Source: Telluribacter sp035998675 (lineage in GTDB: Bacteria > Bacteroidota > Bacteroidia > Cytophagales > Spirosomataceae). Taken from it: 64,000 nt of DNA. The notes beneath the pieces were generated by a model. The model saw nothing but the letters and a program-made list of their open reading frames with translations. It was not told where the DNA came from and did not search any database. Location of the stretch: the NCBI RefSeq assembly GCF_035998675.1, contig NZ_DASYHI010000014.1:62001-126000 (forward strand), written 5' to 3'. Of the stretch, positions 15,620 through 24,463 are shown piece after piece (position 1 is the stretch's first letter; every line of letters begins with the position of its first letter). The translations under genes and the position numbers were made by a program.

Positions 15620-17164
15620 CTACCGGACCTTCCCAAACTGGTAGAGAATCTTGAAGCGAACGCCCAGACTTTGTTTGTCGGGGAGGTACGACCGCGGACT
15701 ATCTCTCGAAATCAGGTAGGCATCAGCCTGTAACACAATAGGATTCCAGCGTTTTTCAATACCCGCCGATACCTGTACATTGGTGAAGGTCGGTGTCGGG
15801 GGAAGTATTCTTTTGGTCCAATGGTCAATCTGCTGGGTGGGTATGCGCAGGTCAAAACTAAGTACCTGACGGGTACGCACATTGAGATTGGTGCCAGCGC
15901 CGAGCAGGTAGGCAAAGTCCCGCCCCAGTTCGCCTCGGAAGGTAACACCCACCGGTACCTGTACCAGCGTAGTGCGGGTAGTTATATTAAATACCTCAAA
16001 GCTGGGCGGAATACCCCGGCCGTGCTTAGCCCGGAAATCCTGCCGCTTTTTTTCACGGAATACTTTCTCGTTAAAGTACCTTTCCTCCTGCGGTTTAAGC
16101 CAGCTGAGGCCGGTAGTTACGCTCAGGTGCCTGCCCAGCAGGATGTCGGCCCAGAGGGTAGTAGCCTTGGCGCGGGCCTCCCACTGCTGCCCCACACCTA
16201 TCCGGTAAGGTACCGGCAGCTCGGGCAGGATTCGTTCCGCCTTCTGGCTTTCGGTAGGTTGGGGCGGGGCTGCTACCTTAGACGGTGGCGCAGGGAGAGG
16301 TGTTACGGCCAAAGGTCGGTTGACAGTGGCTTTGGGCATCCGGGTCGCTAGTTTGCGCCCCAGGCTGGTTCGGTTGGACAGTGGCCGGGCACGTAAAAAC
16401 TCCACTGGAGCCAGCTCGGTTCGGTACTCGGGGAGGATGACAGGAGCCTGTGGGGTAGTCGGGACTTTGGCTCCTGAGGTACCCTCCACCGGGATGCCGG
16501 CCACCGGAATGCCGGCCACCAATTCTGCTAAGCTACCAGTGTTGGGAGCCGGGCGGCCGCTTGTACTTTCGGGAGCAGGAGCGGCGGACTGAGTACTACC
16601 CGGCACGGGACCGACCGGTCCGGGCAGGACTGCTTTTTCGGTTTCGGCCGGAGTGGTAGCAGCAGGAGCCGATGATTCAGCCGAAAATCCGGGCGGTTGT
16701 TCCCTGACCAGGTCGCCCGGGGGGGGCGGTAGCTCGTTGGGGGAAACCTGAGTCCGTCGGGCCGATTCCCTTTCCAGGGTCGCCAGTTCGCGCCGCTTTT
16801 CTTCAAAAAGGGTCGCTTCCGGCTGCACCGGCTTATTTTCGGATTTAAGTACGTATACCGTATCCGTTTTTTCAATGACCACGGGAGGCGCCGCCTGCTG
16901 CTGTTCCAGCGTCTTTTTCAGGGAAGCGATTTCCTGCCGGAGCTGATCGCTCTGCTGGCTCTGCTGGTGGTACAGTACCACCGTAACCAAGGCCGTGGCT
17001 CCGGCCAGAGCATAGCCTGCCCATTGTCCGTGGGTTTGCCAGAACGAAGGCGGCGCCTGCTGGCGCATGTAGGTTTGCATCTGCTGCCAGTCCTTTTCTT
17101 CAAAGTCCGGCTCAATGCTTTCTAGCTTCTTACGTAGATTTTCCTCAAATCGGTTAGTTTTCAT
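15620..17164 (-). CDS. sigma-factor-linked membrane protein with C-terminal beta-barrel-like region
   Basis: The 514-aa protein is co-transcribed with the ECF sigma gene, overlapping its end by 11 bases. Residues 1-40 are charged and probably cytoplasmic (FEENLRKKLESIEPDFEEKDW). One helix spans about 48-66. A coiled coil follows (about 68-90), then a long Pro/Ala/Glu-rich linker (about 130-330) with two AGIPV-type repeats. The last 180 residues look like alternating beta strands (TTGLSW, VPVGVTFRGEL, YLLGAGTNLNV, SLGVRFKILYQFGKVR), as in outer-membrane barrel or PorT-like domains. It may act as the sigma factor's membrane regulator. This is inferred from position; no classical zinc anti-sigma motif is present. 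Confidence 0.6.
   Translation of the reverse strand: MKTNRFEENLRKKLESIEPDFEEKDWQQMQTYMRQQAPPSFWQTHGQWAGYALAGATALVTVVLYHQQSQQSDQLRQEIASLKKTLEQQQAAPPVVIEKTDTVYVLKSENKPVQPEATLFEEKRRELATLERESARRTQVSPNELPPPPGDLVREQPPGFSAESSAPAATTPAETEKAVLPGPVGPVPGSTQSAAPAPESTSGRPAPNTGSLAELVAGIPVAGIPVEGTSGAKVPTTPQAPVILPEYRTELAPVEFLRARPLSNRTSLGRKLATRMPKATVNRPLAVTPLPAPPSKVAAPPQPTESQKAERILPELPVPYRIGVGQQWEARAKATTLWADILLGRHLSVTTGLSWLKPQEERYFNEKVFREKKRQDFRAKHGRGIPPSFEVFNITTRTTLVQVPVGVTFRGELGRDFAYLLGAGTNLNVRTRQVLSFDLRIPTQQIDHWTKRILPPTPTFTNVQVSAGIEKRWNPIVLQADAYLISRDSPRSYLPDKQSLGVRFKILYQFGKVR
16486..16520 (-). repeat. 15-bp tandem repeat inside the sigma-linked gene
   Basis: CCACCGGGATGCCGG (16486-16500) is followed by CCACCGGAATGCCGG (16501-16515) and a partial CCACC. 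It encodes a five-residue repeat (AGIPV/EGIPV type) in the Pro-rich linker, so unit number may vary between strains. Confidence 0.7.
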
Positions 17165-17900
17165 TTTGTCTATAGGACTGTACTCCCCAATCGGTCGGAA
17201 ACAGGTCGGGGTATGATCGTTTGATCAGGTGTTGTAGCCGTGCGCGCGCCCTGACGTAGTGGGAGCGCACCGTGGCCTCATTAATATCTAGCAGATCGGC
17301 TATTTCGCGGTGATTGTAGCCATCTACAACGTATAGTATAAAAACTGTTCTATATATAGGTTTAAGCTGTTGCACCAGTTCCAGAATTTCGTCAGCGGTT
17401 ATTTTCTCAATAATGTTATCATCAAACTTCGGATAAGTGGCATCTTCCAGTCCCACCGTGTCGCGGGTGTACTTTACGTTTTTGCGGTAATGGCTGATGG
17501 CCGTGTTGATCAGGATGGTCCGCAGCCAGGCCTTAAAGGGTTGGCTGGGATCGTAACGGTCCAGGTGCTGAAACACTTTGAAGAAACCTTCGTTCAGGAC
17601 TTCTTCGGCTTCTTCAGGGGACGAGCAGTGGCGCAGGCAAATGCTCTTGGCATAGCCAAAGTACTGCTTGAAAAGTGCCCGCTGTGCCTGCTCGCTACCC
17701 GCCAGGCACGCCCGTACGACGCTTTCGAAGTCCTCCTCTGAGAATTCTATTTTCTTTTTCCTGAAAAACAAACGGAGTAAAAGTCTATGAGCCTGGGTAC
17801 TTCTTCTGATGTAACTACTACCTGTATGCTTTACTACGCTTGTATGGATAAAAATGTGGCAGTACGCCGAAAAAATATTTATTGAAAATTTTTGCCACAC
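17154..17900 (-). CDS. ECF-type RNA polymerase sigma factor (sigma-70 family)
   Basis: Region 2 is seen in RALFKQYFGYAKSICLRH through the LNEGFFKVFQHLDRYDP and AWLRTILINTAISHYRK stretches. Region 4 is LKPIYRTVFILYVVDGYNHREIADLLDINEATVRSHYVRARARLQ. The reading frame opens with GTG at 17900, giving 248 aa, about 50 residues longer than typical family members. The first 40-50 residues look non-homologous, so the true start probably lies further in, close to the basic stretch RLFFRKKKIEF. It overlaps the downstream membrane gene by 11 bases. It is divergent from the PepSY-like lipoprotein gene, a possible target. Confident as a sigma factor, start uncertain. Confidence 0.85.
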   Translation of the reverse strand: MWQKFSINIFSAYCHIFIHTSVVKHTGSSYIRRSTQAHRLLLRLFFRKKKIEFSEEDFESVVRACLAGSEQAQRALFKQYFGYAKSICLRHCSSPEEAEEVLNEGFFKVFQHLDRYDPSQPFKAWLRTILINTAISHYRKNVKYTRDTVGLEDATYPKFDDNIIEKITADEILELVQQLKPIYRTVFILYVVDGYNHREIADLLDINEATVRSHYVRARARLQHLIKRSYPDLFPTDWGVQSYRQNEN

Positions 17901-17966
17901 TTAAAATGGGGACGACGTAATGGCAAGTGAAAGTAAATTTTAAAACCTTAACATACCCCAGTTACA

Positions 17967-18575
17967 ATGAAAAAAACTGCCTTTCTTTTCATGATGATTC
18001 TGGTGGGCTTTTTGTCGGCCTGCCAAAAGGATGCCATTGCACCCGACGAACTAACTGAGCTGGACCAGCTCACCTTGTCGGCCGCCCGCTTTGCGGTGGA
18101 GGCTGACCCCGTAACCCAAACCAAATGTAAGGGGAAGCTCACCGAAGTAGCCACGGCTGACCTGCCCGCTGCGGTAACTGCTTACATCAGCAGTACCTAC
18201 GCCGGAGCCACCATCTTGTTTGCGGGTAAAGATGCCGAAGGTAAATTGGTGGTAGCCGTAAAAAAAGCAGACGGAACGCACGTAGGAGTGCTGTTTAAGG
18301 CGGATGGTACTTTTGCGCAGGAACTACAGCGTCACGGTAAAAAAGCCAAACTAACACCAGTAGAGGTAAGTGCCCTGCCGGGTAGCATTCCCGGCTATAT
18401 CGGCACCAACTACAGCGGTGCCGAGATTAAGCATGCCGGTACCAACGCCGATGGCAACTACTTTGTCCATATTGTTTCCGGAGATACCAACAGGGTACTG
18501 GTTTTTGATGCTGATGGGGCATTTGTACAGGCCATGGACCGACCCATGCACGGCAAAAAGAAAAAGAAAAGATAG
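17967..18575 (+). CDS. lipoprotein with two tandem PepSY-like repeats
   Basis: The 202-aa protein has a lipoprotein signal (MKKTAFLFMMILVGFLSAC, lipobox LSAC, Cys 19). It then has two similar units of about 60 residues: LPAAVTAYISSTYAGATI...FKADGTFAQEL and LPGSIPGYIGTNYSGAEI...FDADGAFVQAM. These match the PepSY-like (BLIP-related) fold common in Bacteroidota periplasmic proteins. The C-terminus is a lysine-rich tail (HGKKKKKR). It is divergent from the ECF sigma gene, 66 bases away, so may be part of its regulon. The ligand is unknown. A strong terminator follows. Confidence 0.75.
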   Translation: MKKTAFLFMMILVGFLSACQKDAIAPDELTELDQLTLSAARFAVEADPVTQTKCKGKLTEVATADLPAAVTAYISSTYAGATILFAGKDAEGKLVVAVKKADGTHVGVLFKADGTFAQELQRHGKKAKLTPVEVSALPGSIPGYIGTNYSGAEIKHAGTNADGNYFVHIVSGDTNRVLVFDADGAFVQAMDRPMHGKKKKKR

Positions 18576-18611
18576 TAGCTACTGATTGGGCAGTACTTAC
18601 TATTTCCTTTG

Positions 18612-18639
18612 GGGTACCTCATACGAGGTACCCTTTTTT
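18612..18639 (+). terminator. rho-independent terminator
   Basis: GGGTACCTC and GAGGTACCC form a perfect 9-bp stem with loop ATAC, followed by six T. It closes the PepSY-like lipoprotein gene. Confidence 0.9.
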
Positions 18640-18661
18640 GTTGCTTTAAAGGGCCGGGCAC

Positions 18662-19123
18662 CTATACACTCAGCTCCGTAGAAGTCTTGATTTCACCCAT
18701 CACAAACAGACTGTGGGTACTGCCGATGTTCTCAACGGAGCCCAGCTTCTGCATCAGAAACTGCTGGTACTCGGGCATATCGTTCACGACTATCTTGAGT
18801 AGAAAGTCGTAGTCGCCGGAAATATTGAAACACTCAAGTACCTCGGGTATGGCCATGACGGCCTCCACAAATCGCTCCCCAATGGCCCGCGAATGCTCTT
18901 TCAGGGCGATATTACAAAACACCATCAGCTTCTTGCCTACCTTGTCGCGGTCGACCAGCGCCACGTACTTTTTTATAACTCCCTCCTTTTCCAGCCGCCG
19001 GACCCGCTCGTACACGGGGGTATAGGACAGATTGAGCATAGCAGCCAGTTCGCGGGTTTTGAGGGTAGCATCGTTCTGAAGGAAACGCAAAATGGAGCGG
19101 TCAGTATCGTCTAAAATATGCAT
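18662..19123 (-). CDS. Lrp/AsnC family transcriptional regulator
   Basis: The 153-aa protein has the full family layout. An N-terminal helix-turn-helix (DDTDRSILRFLQNDATLKTRELAAMLNLS... with the YERVRRLEKEGVI recognition region) is joined to a C-terminal RAM/ligand-binding domain (VLECFNISGDYDFLLKIVVNDM). Such regulators sense amino acids and control nearby metabolism. The gene is divergent from metH across a 205-base gap, so methionine-related control is plausible but inferred. The ATG at 19121-19123 gives the standard beginning MHILDDTDRSIL. Confidence 0.92.
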   Translation of the reverse strand: MHILDDTDRSILRFLQNDATLKTRELAAMLNLSYTPVYERVRRLEKEGVIKKYVALVDRDKVGKKLMVFCNIALKEHSRAIGERFVEAVMAIPEVLECFNISGDYDFLLKIVVNDMPEYQQFLMQKLGSVENIGSTHSLFVMGEIKTSTELSV

Positions 19124-19247
19124 AGATAGAATATCTGAATAAGTTGGGAATGTACTTGCTAATTTAGATATAATAGGTACAAGAGTGGATATTTATAGAT
19201 AAATAAGCTGAATTATTTTAATAAATGGAATAAAAAGTCTTTTCAGT

Positions 19248-19255
19248 TAAATTTG
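19248..19255 (+). promoter_or_regulatory. Bacteroidota -7 element (TAAATTTG) for metH
   Basis: This is an exact TAnnTTTG match predicting a leader of about 67 bases before the ATG at 19329. The same gap serves the divergent Lrp-type regulator. I saw no SAM or cobalamin riboswitch signature. Confidence 0.5.
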
Positions 19256-19328
19256 TGTACTTTAAGTATCCTTACTTTGGGTACTTTTTACATTGATGGA
19301 AAGCTCAATAAGCATTTAACTGAATAGA

Positions 19329-22300
19329 ATGAATACTATGGCGACTGCTCTGAAAGTGGATATACGTGAAATTCTGAAAAACCGGATACTGGTGTTGGAC
19401 GGGGCAATGGGTACCATGATCCAACGCTACCAGCTGGAGGACGAGGACTACCGGGGCGAACGGTTTAAAGACTGGCCACAGGACGTAAAGGGGAATAATG
19501 ACCTGCTTTCGCTGACGCGTCCGGACATAATCAAAGAAATTCACGCTGCCTACTTTGAAGCCGGGGCTGATATCGCCGAAACCAATACTTTTTCGGGTAC
19601 CTGGATTGCCATGGCCGACTACGGCATGGAAGAACTGGTGTATGAGCTTAACTACGAGTCGGCGCGGCTGGCCCGGGAGGTAGCCGATAAATTTACGGAG
19701 CGGGAGCCGCACAAACCACGTTTTGTATCCGGTTCAATGGGGCCCACTAACCGCACGGCCTCCCTCTCGCCCGATGTGAACAATCCCGGCTTCCGGGCTA
19801 TTTCTTTTGACCAATTGGTTAACGCCTACTACGAACAGGTACACGGGCTAACCGACGGTGGGTGTGATTTGCTGTTGGTAGAGACGGTCTTTGATACCCT
19901 AAACGCCAAGGCCGCTCTGTTTGCCATTGATAAATTCTTTGAAGACGCCCGCAAAGAGATCGTTACGCCGCTTCCGTCCTGGAAGTGGGTTGACGGTCAG
20001 CCGCTGCCCATCATGGTGTCAGGTACCATTACCGATGCCTCCGGCCGTACCCTGTCCGGGCAAACCACCGAAGCTTTTCTAACGTCGGTTTCGCACCTGC
20101 CGCTGCTTTCGGTGGGGCTTAATTGCGCCCTGGGGGCTGACCTGATGCGCCCGTACGTGCAGACCTTAGCCAACGAAGCACCTTTTTATACCTCGGCTCA
20201 CCCCAACGCGGGCTTACCCAACGAAATGGGCGAATACGACGAAACACCCGAACAAATGGGTGAGGTAGTAGGCGGCTTTCTGAAGGACGGTCTGGTCAAT
20301 ATCATTGGGGGCTGCTGCGGTACTACGCCCGCCCACATACGGGTGATCGCCAACCTGGCGGCTACCCATAAACCCCGGCAACTACCCGCCTACGACTCCA
20401 ACATGAAGCTGTCGGGGCTGGAGCCGGTGAAGATTACCTCCCTGACCAACTTTGTGAATATCGGTGAGCGTTGTAACGTAACGGGTTCCAAGAAATTTGC
20501 CCGCCTTGTACGGGAGAATCAGTACGACGCGGCCCTGAGCGTGGCACGGGAGCAGGTCGAAAACGGTGCTCAGGTACTTGATGTAAATCTGGACGAAGGG
20601 ATGATTGATGGGGCCGAGGCCATGAAAACCTTCCTGAACCTCATTGCCGCCGAGCCCGACATAGCCCGGGTACCCATCATGATTGACTCCTCAAAGTGGG
20701 AGGTGATCGAGGCGGGTCTGAAGTGCGTGCAGGGCAAAGCCATTGTCAACTCCATTTCCCTAAAAGAAGGAGAAGAGAAATTTAAAGAAGTTGCCCGTAC
20801 CGTGTTGCGCTACGGAGCCGCTACGGTAGTCATGGCTTTTGACGAAGACGGACAGGCCGACAACTACGAGCGCCGTATTCAGATCTGCGAACGCGCCTAC
20901 CGCATCCTGGTAGACGAGGTAGGCTTCCCACCCCAGGACATCATTTTTGACCCTAATATTCTCACCGTTGCTACGGGTATCGAAGAGCATAACAACTACG
21001 CCGTAGACTTTATCAACGCGGTTCGCTGGATAAAAGCTAACCTGCCGTACGCCAAGGTATCGGGCGGGGTATCCAACGTATCGTTTAGTTTCCGGGGCAA
21101 TGAGCCCGTTCGTGAAGCTATTCATACCGCTTTTCTGTACCACGCCATCAAGGCTGGTCTGGACATGGGTATCGTGAACGCCGGACAAATTGGGATTTAT
21201 GACGAAATACCCAAAGAAACCCTGGAGCTGGTAGAGGATGTGCTGCTCAACCGCCGCCCGGATTCCACGGAGCGTCTGGTGACCTTTGCCGAGACCATCA
21301 AGGATAAAGGCAAAACCCAGTCGGGGCCGGATCTGAGCTGGCGCGAAGCAGCGGTGAAGGAGCGTATTACCCACTCGCTGGTGAAGGGTATCGCCGACTA
21401 CATAGAAGAAGACGTAGAAGAATGTCGCCACCTGTTCAGCCGCCCGCTGGAAGTGATCGAAGGTCCGCTGATGGACGGCATGAGTGTAGTAGGTGACCTG
21501 TTTGGTGAAGGGAAAATGTTCCTGCCGCAGGTAGTAAAATCGGCGCGGGTAATGAAAAAAGCCGTGGCTTACCTGCAACCCTACATTGAGGCCGACAAAC
21601 AGGCCGATGCCAAGCCGGTCGGTAAAATTCTACTGGCTACTGTCAAGGGCGACGTACACGATATTGGTAAAAACATAGTAGGCGTAGTACTGGGCTGTAA
21701 CAGCTACGAAATCATTGACCTGGGGGTGATGGTACCTACCGATAAAATCCTGGCGGCCGCTAAAGAGCACAACGTTGACATTATTGGTCTGTCGGGCCTC
21801 ATAACGCCCTCTCTGGACGAAATGGTAGGGGTAGCCAAAGAAATGGAACGCCAGGGCTTTACCCTCCCGCTGCTGATCGGGGGCGCTACTACCTCCCGCA
21901 TCCATACCGCCGTCAAGATCGACCCGCATTATTCGGGACCGGTGGTACACGTACTGGATGCGTCGCGCTCAGTACCCGTAGCCGGCAAACTGACGCAGAG
22001 CGATAAGAGCCAGGCGGAGGTACTTACAGATATAAAAGCCGAGTACGCCCAACTGCGGGAAGACCACGCGCGCCGGCAGTCGGATAAGGTACACGTACCG
22101 ATTGTAGCGGCCCGCCAGAATCGGGTCAATATAGACTGGAAGGAGTACATAGCGCCTAAACCTACTTTCCTGGGTACCCGCGTGCTGGAAAACTATGATT
22201 TGGCCGAAATAGCGAAGTACATAGACTGGACGCCTTTCTTCCAGACCTGGCAGCTGCACGGCAAGTACCCTGCGATTTTTGAAGATCCGATAGTAGGAAG

Positions 22301-23189
22301 CGAAGCCCAGAAACTGTACGAGGACGCGGCGGTACTGCTGGGTGAAATTATCCGGGATAAATCCTTGCAGGCTAAGGCCGTAATTGGTTTCTGGCCCGCC
22401 AACGCTATCGAAGATGACATACTACTGCATAATTTCGAAGAGCAGGAGCGTGAGGTACCCTGCGAGCGGCATGGTTCTCATACCCATGTGGAATATAAGA
22501 TCAGCCGCCGCCATAGCGATGAATCCGCAGCAGCCACTGATCCGCAAACCCTGGACGGCGGTGAAGTTGTAGTAGATACAATGACTGTTCTGCACCACCT
22601 GCGGCAGCAGAGCCAGAAAGCGGCTAACCTGCCCAACTACTGCCTGTCAGACTTTGTTGCGCCGCTCGAAACGGGCCATACCGACTACATAGGTGGTTTT
22701 GCGGTAACGGCCGGGCTCGGTATTGAGGCCTTGCTGGAAAAGTACGAGAGCCAGCACGACGACTACAACAGTATTATGGTGAAGTCGCTGGCCGACCGCC
22801 TGGCCGAAGCCTTTGCTGAGCTGATGCACGAGCGCGTACGGAGGGAGTTCTGGGGCTACGCGGCCGATGAAAAGCTGGATAACGAATCCCTGATTAAGGA
22901 GAAGTACCAGGGGATTCGCCCGGCTCCCGGTTATCCGGCCTGCCCCGACCATACCGAGAAAGAAACCCTGTTTAACCTGCTGGACGCGGGAAGAGCCGAT
23001 ATAGTACTTACCGAAAGCTTCGCCATGTACCCGGCGAGCAGCGTTAGTGGCTGGTACTTTGCCCACCCGGACAGCCGCTACTTCCCGGTCGGTAAAATCC
23101 ATAAAGATCAGGTAGAAGATTACGCCCGCCGCAAGAATATGTCCGTAGAGGATATAGAAAGGTGGCTGTCGCCGGTACTGGCGTATTGA
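19329..23189 (+). CDS. metH: cobalamin-dependent methionine synthase
   Basis: The 1286-aa protein is the full four-module enzyme that methylates homocysteine using methyltetrahydrofolate and B12. The homocysteine-binding module (about 1-340) has GLNCALGAD and the zinc Cys pair in IGGCCGTTPAH (about 325-330). The pterin module opens with NFVNIGERCNVTGSKKF. The cobalamin module has the DxHxxG motif DVHDIGKNIVG (near 774-784). The C-terminal activation module has RPAPGYPACPDH. Length is normal and no domain is missing. It is transcribed alone. The shorter start at ATG 19338 is also possible. Confidence 0.97.
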   Translation: MNTMATALKVDIREILKNRILVLDGAMGTMIQRYQLEDEDYRGERFKDWPQDVKGNNDLLSLTRPDIIKEIHAAYFEAGADIAETNTFSGTWIAMADYGMEELVYELNYESARLAREVADKFTEREPHKPRFVSGSMGPTNRTASLSPDVNNPGFRAISFDQLVNAYYEQVHGLTDGGCDLLLVETVFDTLNAKAALFAIDKFFEDARKEIVTPLPSWKWVDGQPLPIMVSGTITDASGRTLSGQTTEAFLTSVSHLPLLSVGLNCALGADLMRPYVQTLANEAPFYTSAHPNAGLPNEMGEYDETPEQMGEVVGGFLKDGLVNIIGGCCGTTPAHIRVIANLAATHKPRQLPAYDSNMKLSGLEPVKITSLTNFVNIGERCNVTGSKKFARLVRENQYDAALSVAREQVENGAQVLDVNLDEGMIDGAEAMKTFLNLIAAEPDIARVPIMIDSSKWEVIEAGLKCVQGKAIVNSISLKEGEEKFKEVARTVLRYGAATVVMAFDEDGQADNYERRIQICERAYRILVDEVGFPPQDIIFDPNILTVATGIEEHNNYAVDFINAVRWIKANLPYAKVSGGVSNVSFSFRGNEPVREAIHTAFLYHAIKAGLDMGIVNAGQIGIYDEIPKETLELVEDVLLNRRPDSTERLVTFAETIKDKGKTQSGPDLSWREAAVKERITHSLVKGIADYIEEDVEECRHLFSRPLEVIEGPLMDGMSVVGDLFGEGKMFLPQVVKSARVMKKAVAYLQPYIEADKQADAKPVGKILLATVKGDVHDIGKNIVGVVLGCNSYEIIDLGVMVPTDKILAAAKEHNVDIIGLSGLITPSLDEMVGVAKEMERQGFTLPLLIGGATTSRIHTAVKIDPHYSGPVVHVLDASRSVPVAGKLTQSDKSQAEVLTDIKAEYAQLREDHARRQSDKVHVPIVAARQNRVNIDWKEYIAPKPTFLGTRVLENYDLAEIAKYIDWTPFFQTWQLHGKYPAIFEDPIVGSEAQKLYEDAAVLLGEIIRDKSLQAKAVIGFWPANAIEDDILLHNFEEQEREVPCERHGSHTHVEYKISRRHSDESAAATDPQTLDGGEVVVDTMTVLHHLRQQSQKAANLPNYCLSDFVAPLETGHTDYIGGFAVTAGLGIEALLEKYESQHDDYNSIMVKSLADRLAEAFAELMHERVRREFWGYAADEKLDNESLIKEKYQGIRPAPGYPACPDHTEKETLFNLLDAGRADIVLTESFAMYPASSVSGWYFAHPDSRYFPVGKIHKDQVEDYARRKNMSVEDIERWLSPVLAY

Positions 23190-23198
23190 GGTGGTAGA

Positions 23199-23250
23199 TA
23201 AGTACCTGCTACGAACAGGAGAACTTTTTACTGTTCGTAGCAGGTACTTA
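23199..23250. terminator. 20-bp-arm bidirectional hairpin terminator
   Basis: The arms at 23199-23218 and 23231-23250 are perfectly complementary over 20 bases, with a 12-base loop containing a T-run. It sits between the convergent metH and DUF6624-like genes. The arms contain the GTAC core frequent in this genome. Confidence 0.75.
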
Positions 23251-23252
23251 CT

Positions 23253-23804
23253 TTACTGTTGCCTTGCCTGCCATTCTACCCGTTCTTTTACCCAAGCGAA
23301 GTTAGTGGAGTCCATCTCTTTTTTTTCTGCGGCTTGCTGCATCAGATCCAGGTACTTGGCTAAATAGTGTTTATCACTGCGCTGATGCCAGACAACGAGC
23401 CATGCTGCATCAGCGCCCTTCTTCCCAAACTGACTGATGGTGGGCCAGCCTACTTCTTCGATAATTTTATCCAGTAAAGTACGATTCGCAGCATCGCAAG
23501 CTCCCATCCTCTGGGTGTAAAAGCGTCTTCTCTCAGGTCTATTCTGGTTTTGTAGACTGTCCCGGTACCGCTGGTCTACTTCGTACATTTCGTGGAGTAA
23601 GTCCTTTATCTCCTCCTGAGATTTATCTTTAACCGAAATGGATGGATCAATATCCGTGTAAAGAAGTCTGGGTAATAAGGTCGAAGTAGTAGTCTGGGCA
23701 CCACTTTGAGTGCCTGTTGGGAGAGTTTTTTCGCCTTCCGGAGCCGAGGTACAATAAGTAACAGCTAGAGAAAGAGCTACTAATGCAACTTTTATTTTGT
23801 TCAT
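23253..23804 (-). CDS. DUF6624-like exported protein, possible lipoprotein
   Basis: The protein is 183 aa. It starts with a hydrophobic leader (MNKIKVALVALSLAVTYC) that could be a lipoprotein signal with Cys 18, though the lipobox is not canonical. The C-terminal region has IIEEVGWPTISQFGKKGADAAW followed by WHQRSDKHYLAKYL. This is the GWP...G..a..AaW pattern of DUF6624, a family of unknown function common in Bacteroidota. The gene is alone, convergent with metH. No function can be assigned. Confidence 0.7.
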   Translation of the reverse strand: MNKIKVALVALSLAVTYCTSAPEGEKTLPTGTQSGAQTTTSTLLPRLLYTDIDPSISVKDKSQEEIKDLLHEMYEVDQRYRDSLQNQNRPERRRFYTQRMGACDAANRTLLDKIIEEVGWPTISQFGKKGADAAWLVVWHQRSDKHYLAKYLDLMQQAAEKKEMDSTNFAWVKERVEWQARQQ

Positions 23805-23954
23805 TTATAGAAGGAGTTAAGTGCTATAATAGTCTGGCTTGGAAGTAGTAAAATGAAGAAAGAATAAAAGTACTTACTTTCAAAGTTGTATATCCTACTG
23901 TGCCTTTATGAGATGAATTAATTCTTACTGTAGGAATAATATATTGGATTGAAT

Positions 23955-24398
23955 ATGAAACAACAACTGATCACTCATCTCAAAACCCAGCTCGACGAGC
24001 GGATGGCGGTATCCTGGCAGGCGATGGAAGCCGCGCAGGCCTCGGCCAATGAACAAAGCAAAAGCTCGGTGGGCGATAAGTACGAAACCGCTCGGGCTAT
24101 GGGTCAACTCGACCGGGACATGTACGCCCGCCAGTACGAGCAGGCCCGGCAGGAGCGGCAGGTACTGAACCGTATCAACGAAACCGAGGTACTTACCCGC
24201 GTAGCCTTAGGTAGTCTGGTCAGAACTACGGCCGGCCCCTTCTTTGTGGCCGTGAGCGTGGGGCCGGTAACGCTGGAAGGTACTACCGTCATGGCCGTAT
24301 CGCTGGCTTCACCCATTGGCAGACTACTGATGGGAAAGGGAGTAGGGGAAAGCTTCCAATTCCAGGGAAAGACGCACAAGATAGAAGCTATTGAATAA
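23955..24398 (+). CDS. GreA/GreB-like transcript-cleavage factor family protein
   Basis: The protein is 147 aa from ATG 23955; an in-frame TTG at 23949 adds only two residues. The N-terminal half is helical and charged (KTQLDERMAVSWQAMEAAQASAN... ARQYEQARQERQVLNRI), fitting a coiled coil. The C-terminal half carries the GreA-type FKBP-like ending VSLASPIGRLLMGKGVGESF. Bacteroidota relatives are often mis-annotated as '3-oxoacyl-ACP synthase'. It may bind the RNA polymerase secondary channel, but the acidic tip residues of true GreA are not obvious, so activity is uncertain. Confidence 0.65.
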   Translation: MKQQLITHLKTQLDERMAVSWQAMEAAQASANEQSKSSVGDKYETARAMGQLDRDMYARQYEQARQERQVLNRINETEVLTRVALGSLVRTTAGPFFVAVSVGPVTLEGTTVMAVSLASPIGRLLMGKGVGESFQFQGKTHKIEAIE

Positions 24399-24429
24399 AA
24401 AAGAGGCAACTCCCCATAGGAGCCGCCTC
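24397..24429 (-). terminator. rho-independent terminator for yebC
   Basis: Read on the minus strand, GAGGC and GCCTC arms plus an inner CTCC/GGAG pair enclose a short loop and are followed by a T-run (A-tract at 24397-24402). It ends the YebC transcript, just past the stop of the convergent GreA-like gene. Confidence 0.75.
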
Positions 24430-24463
24430 AACTAATAACTACTGGCTACAAGCTATCAGCTAC

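Noticed and set aside
19124..19328. SAM or cobalamin riboswitch upstream of metH
   Set aside because: None of the conserved core sequences I know for these riboswitches is present, and the predicted leader is only about 67 bases.
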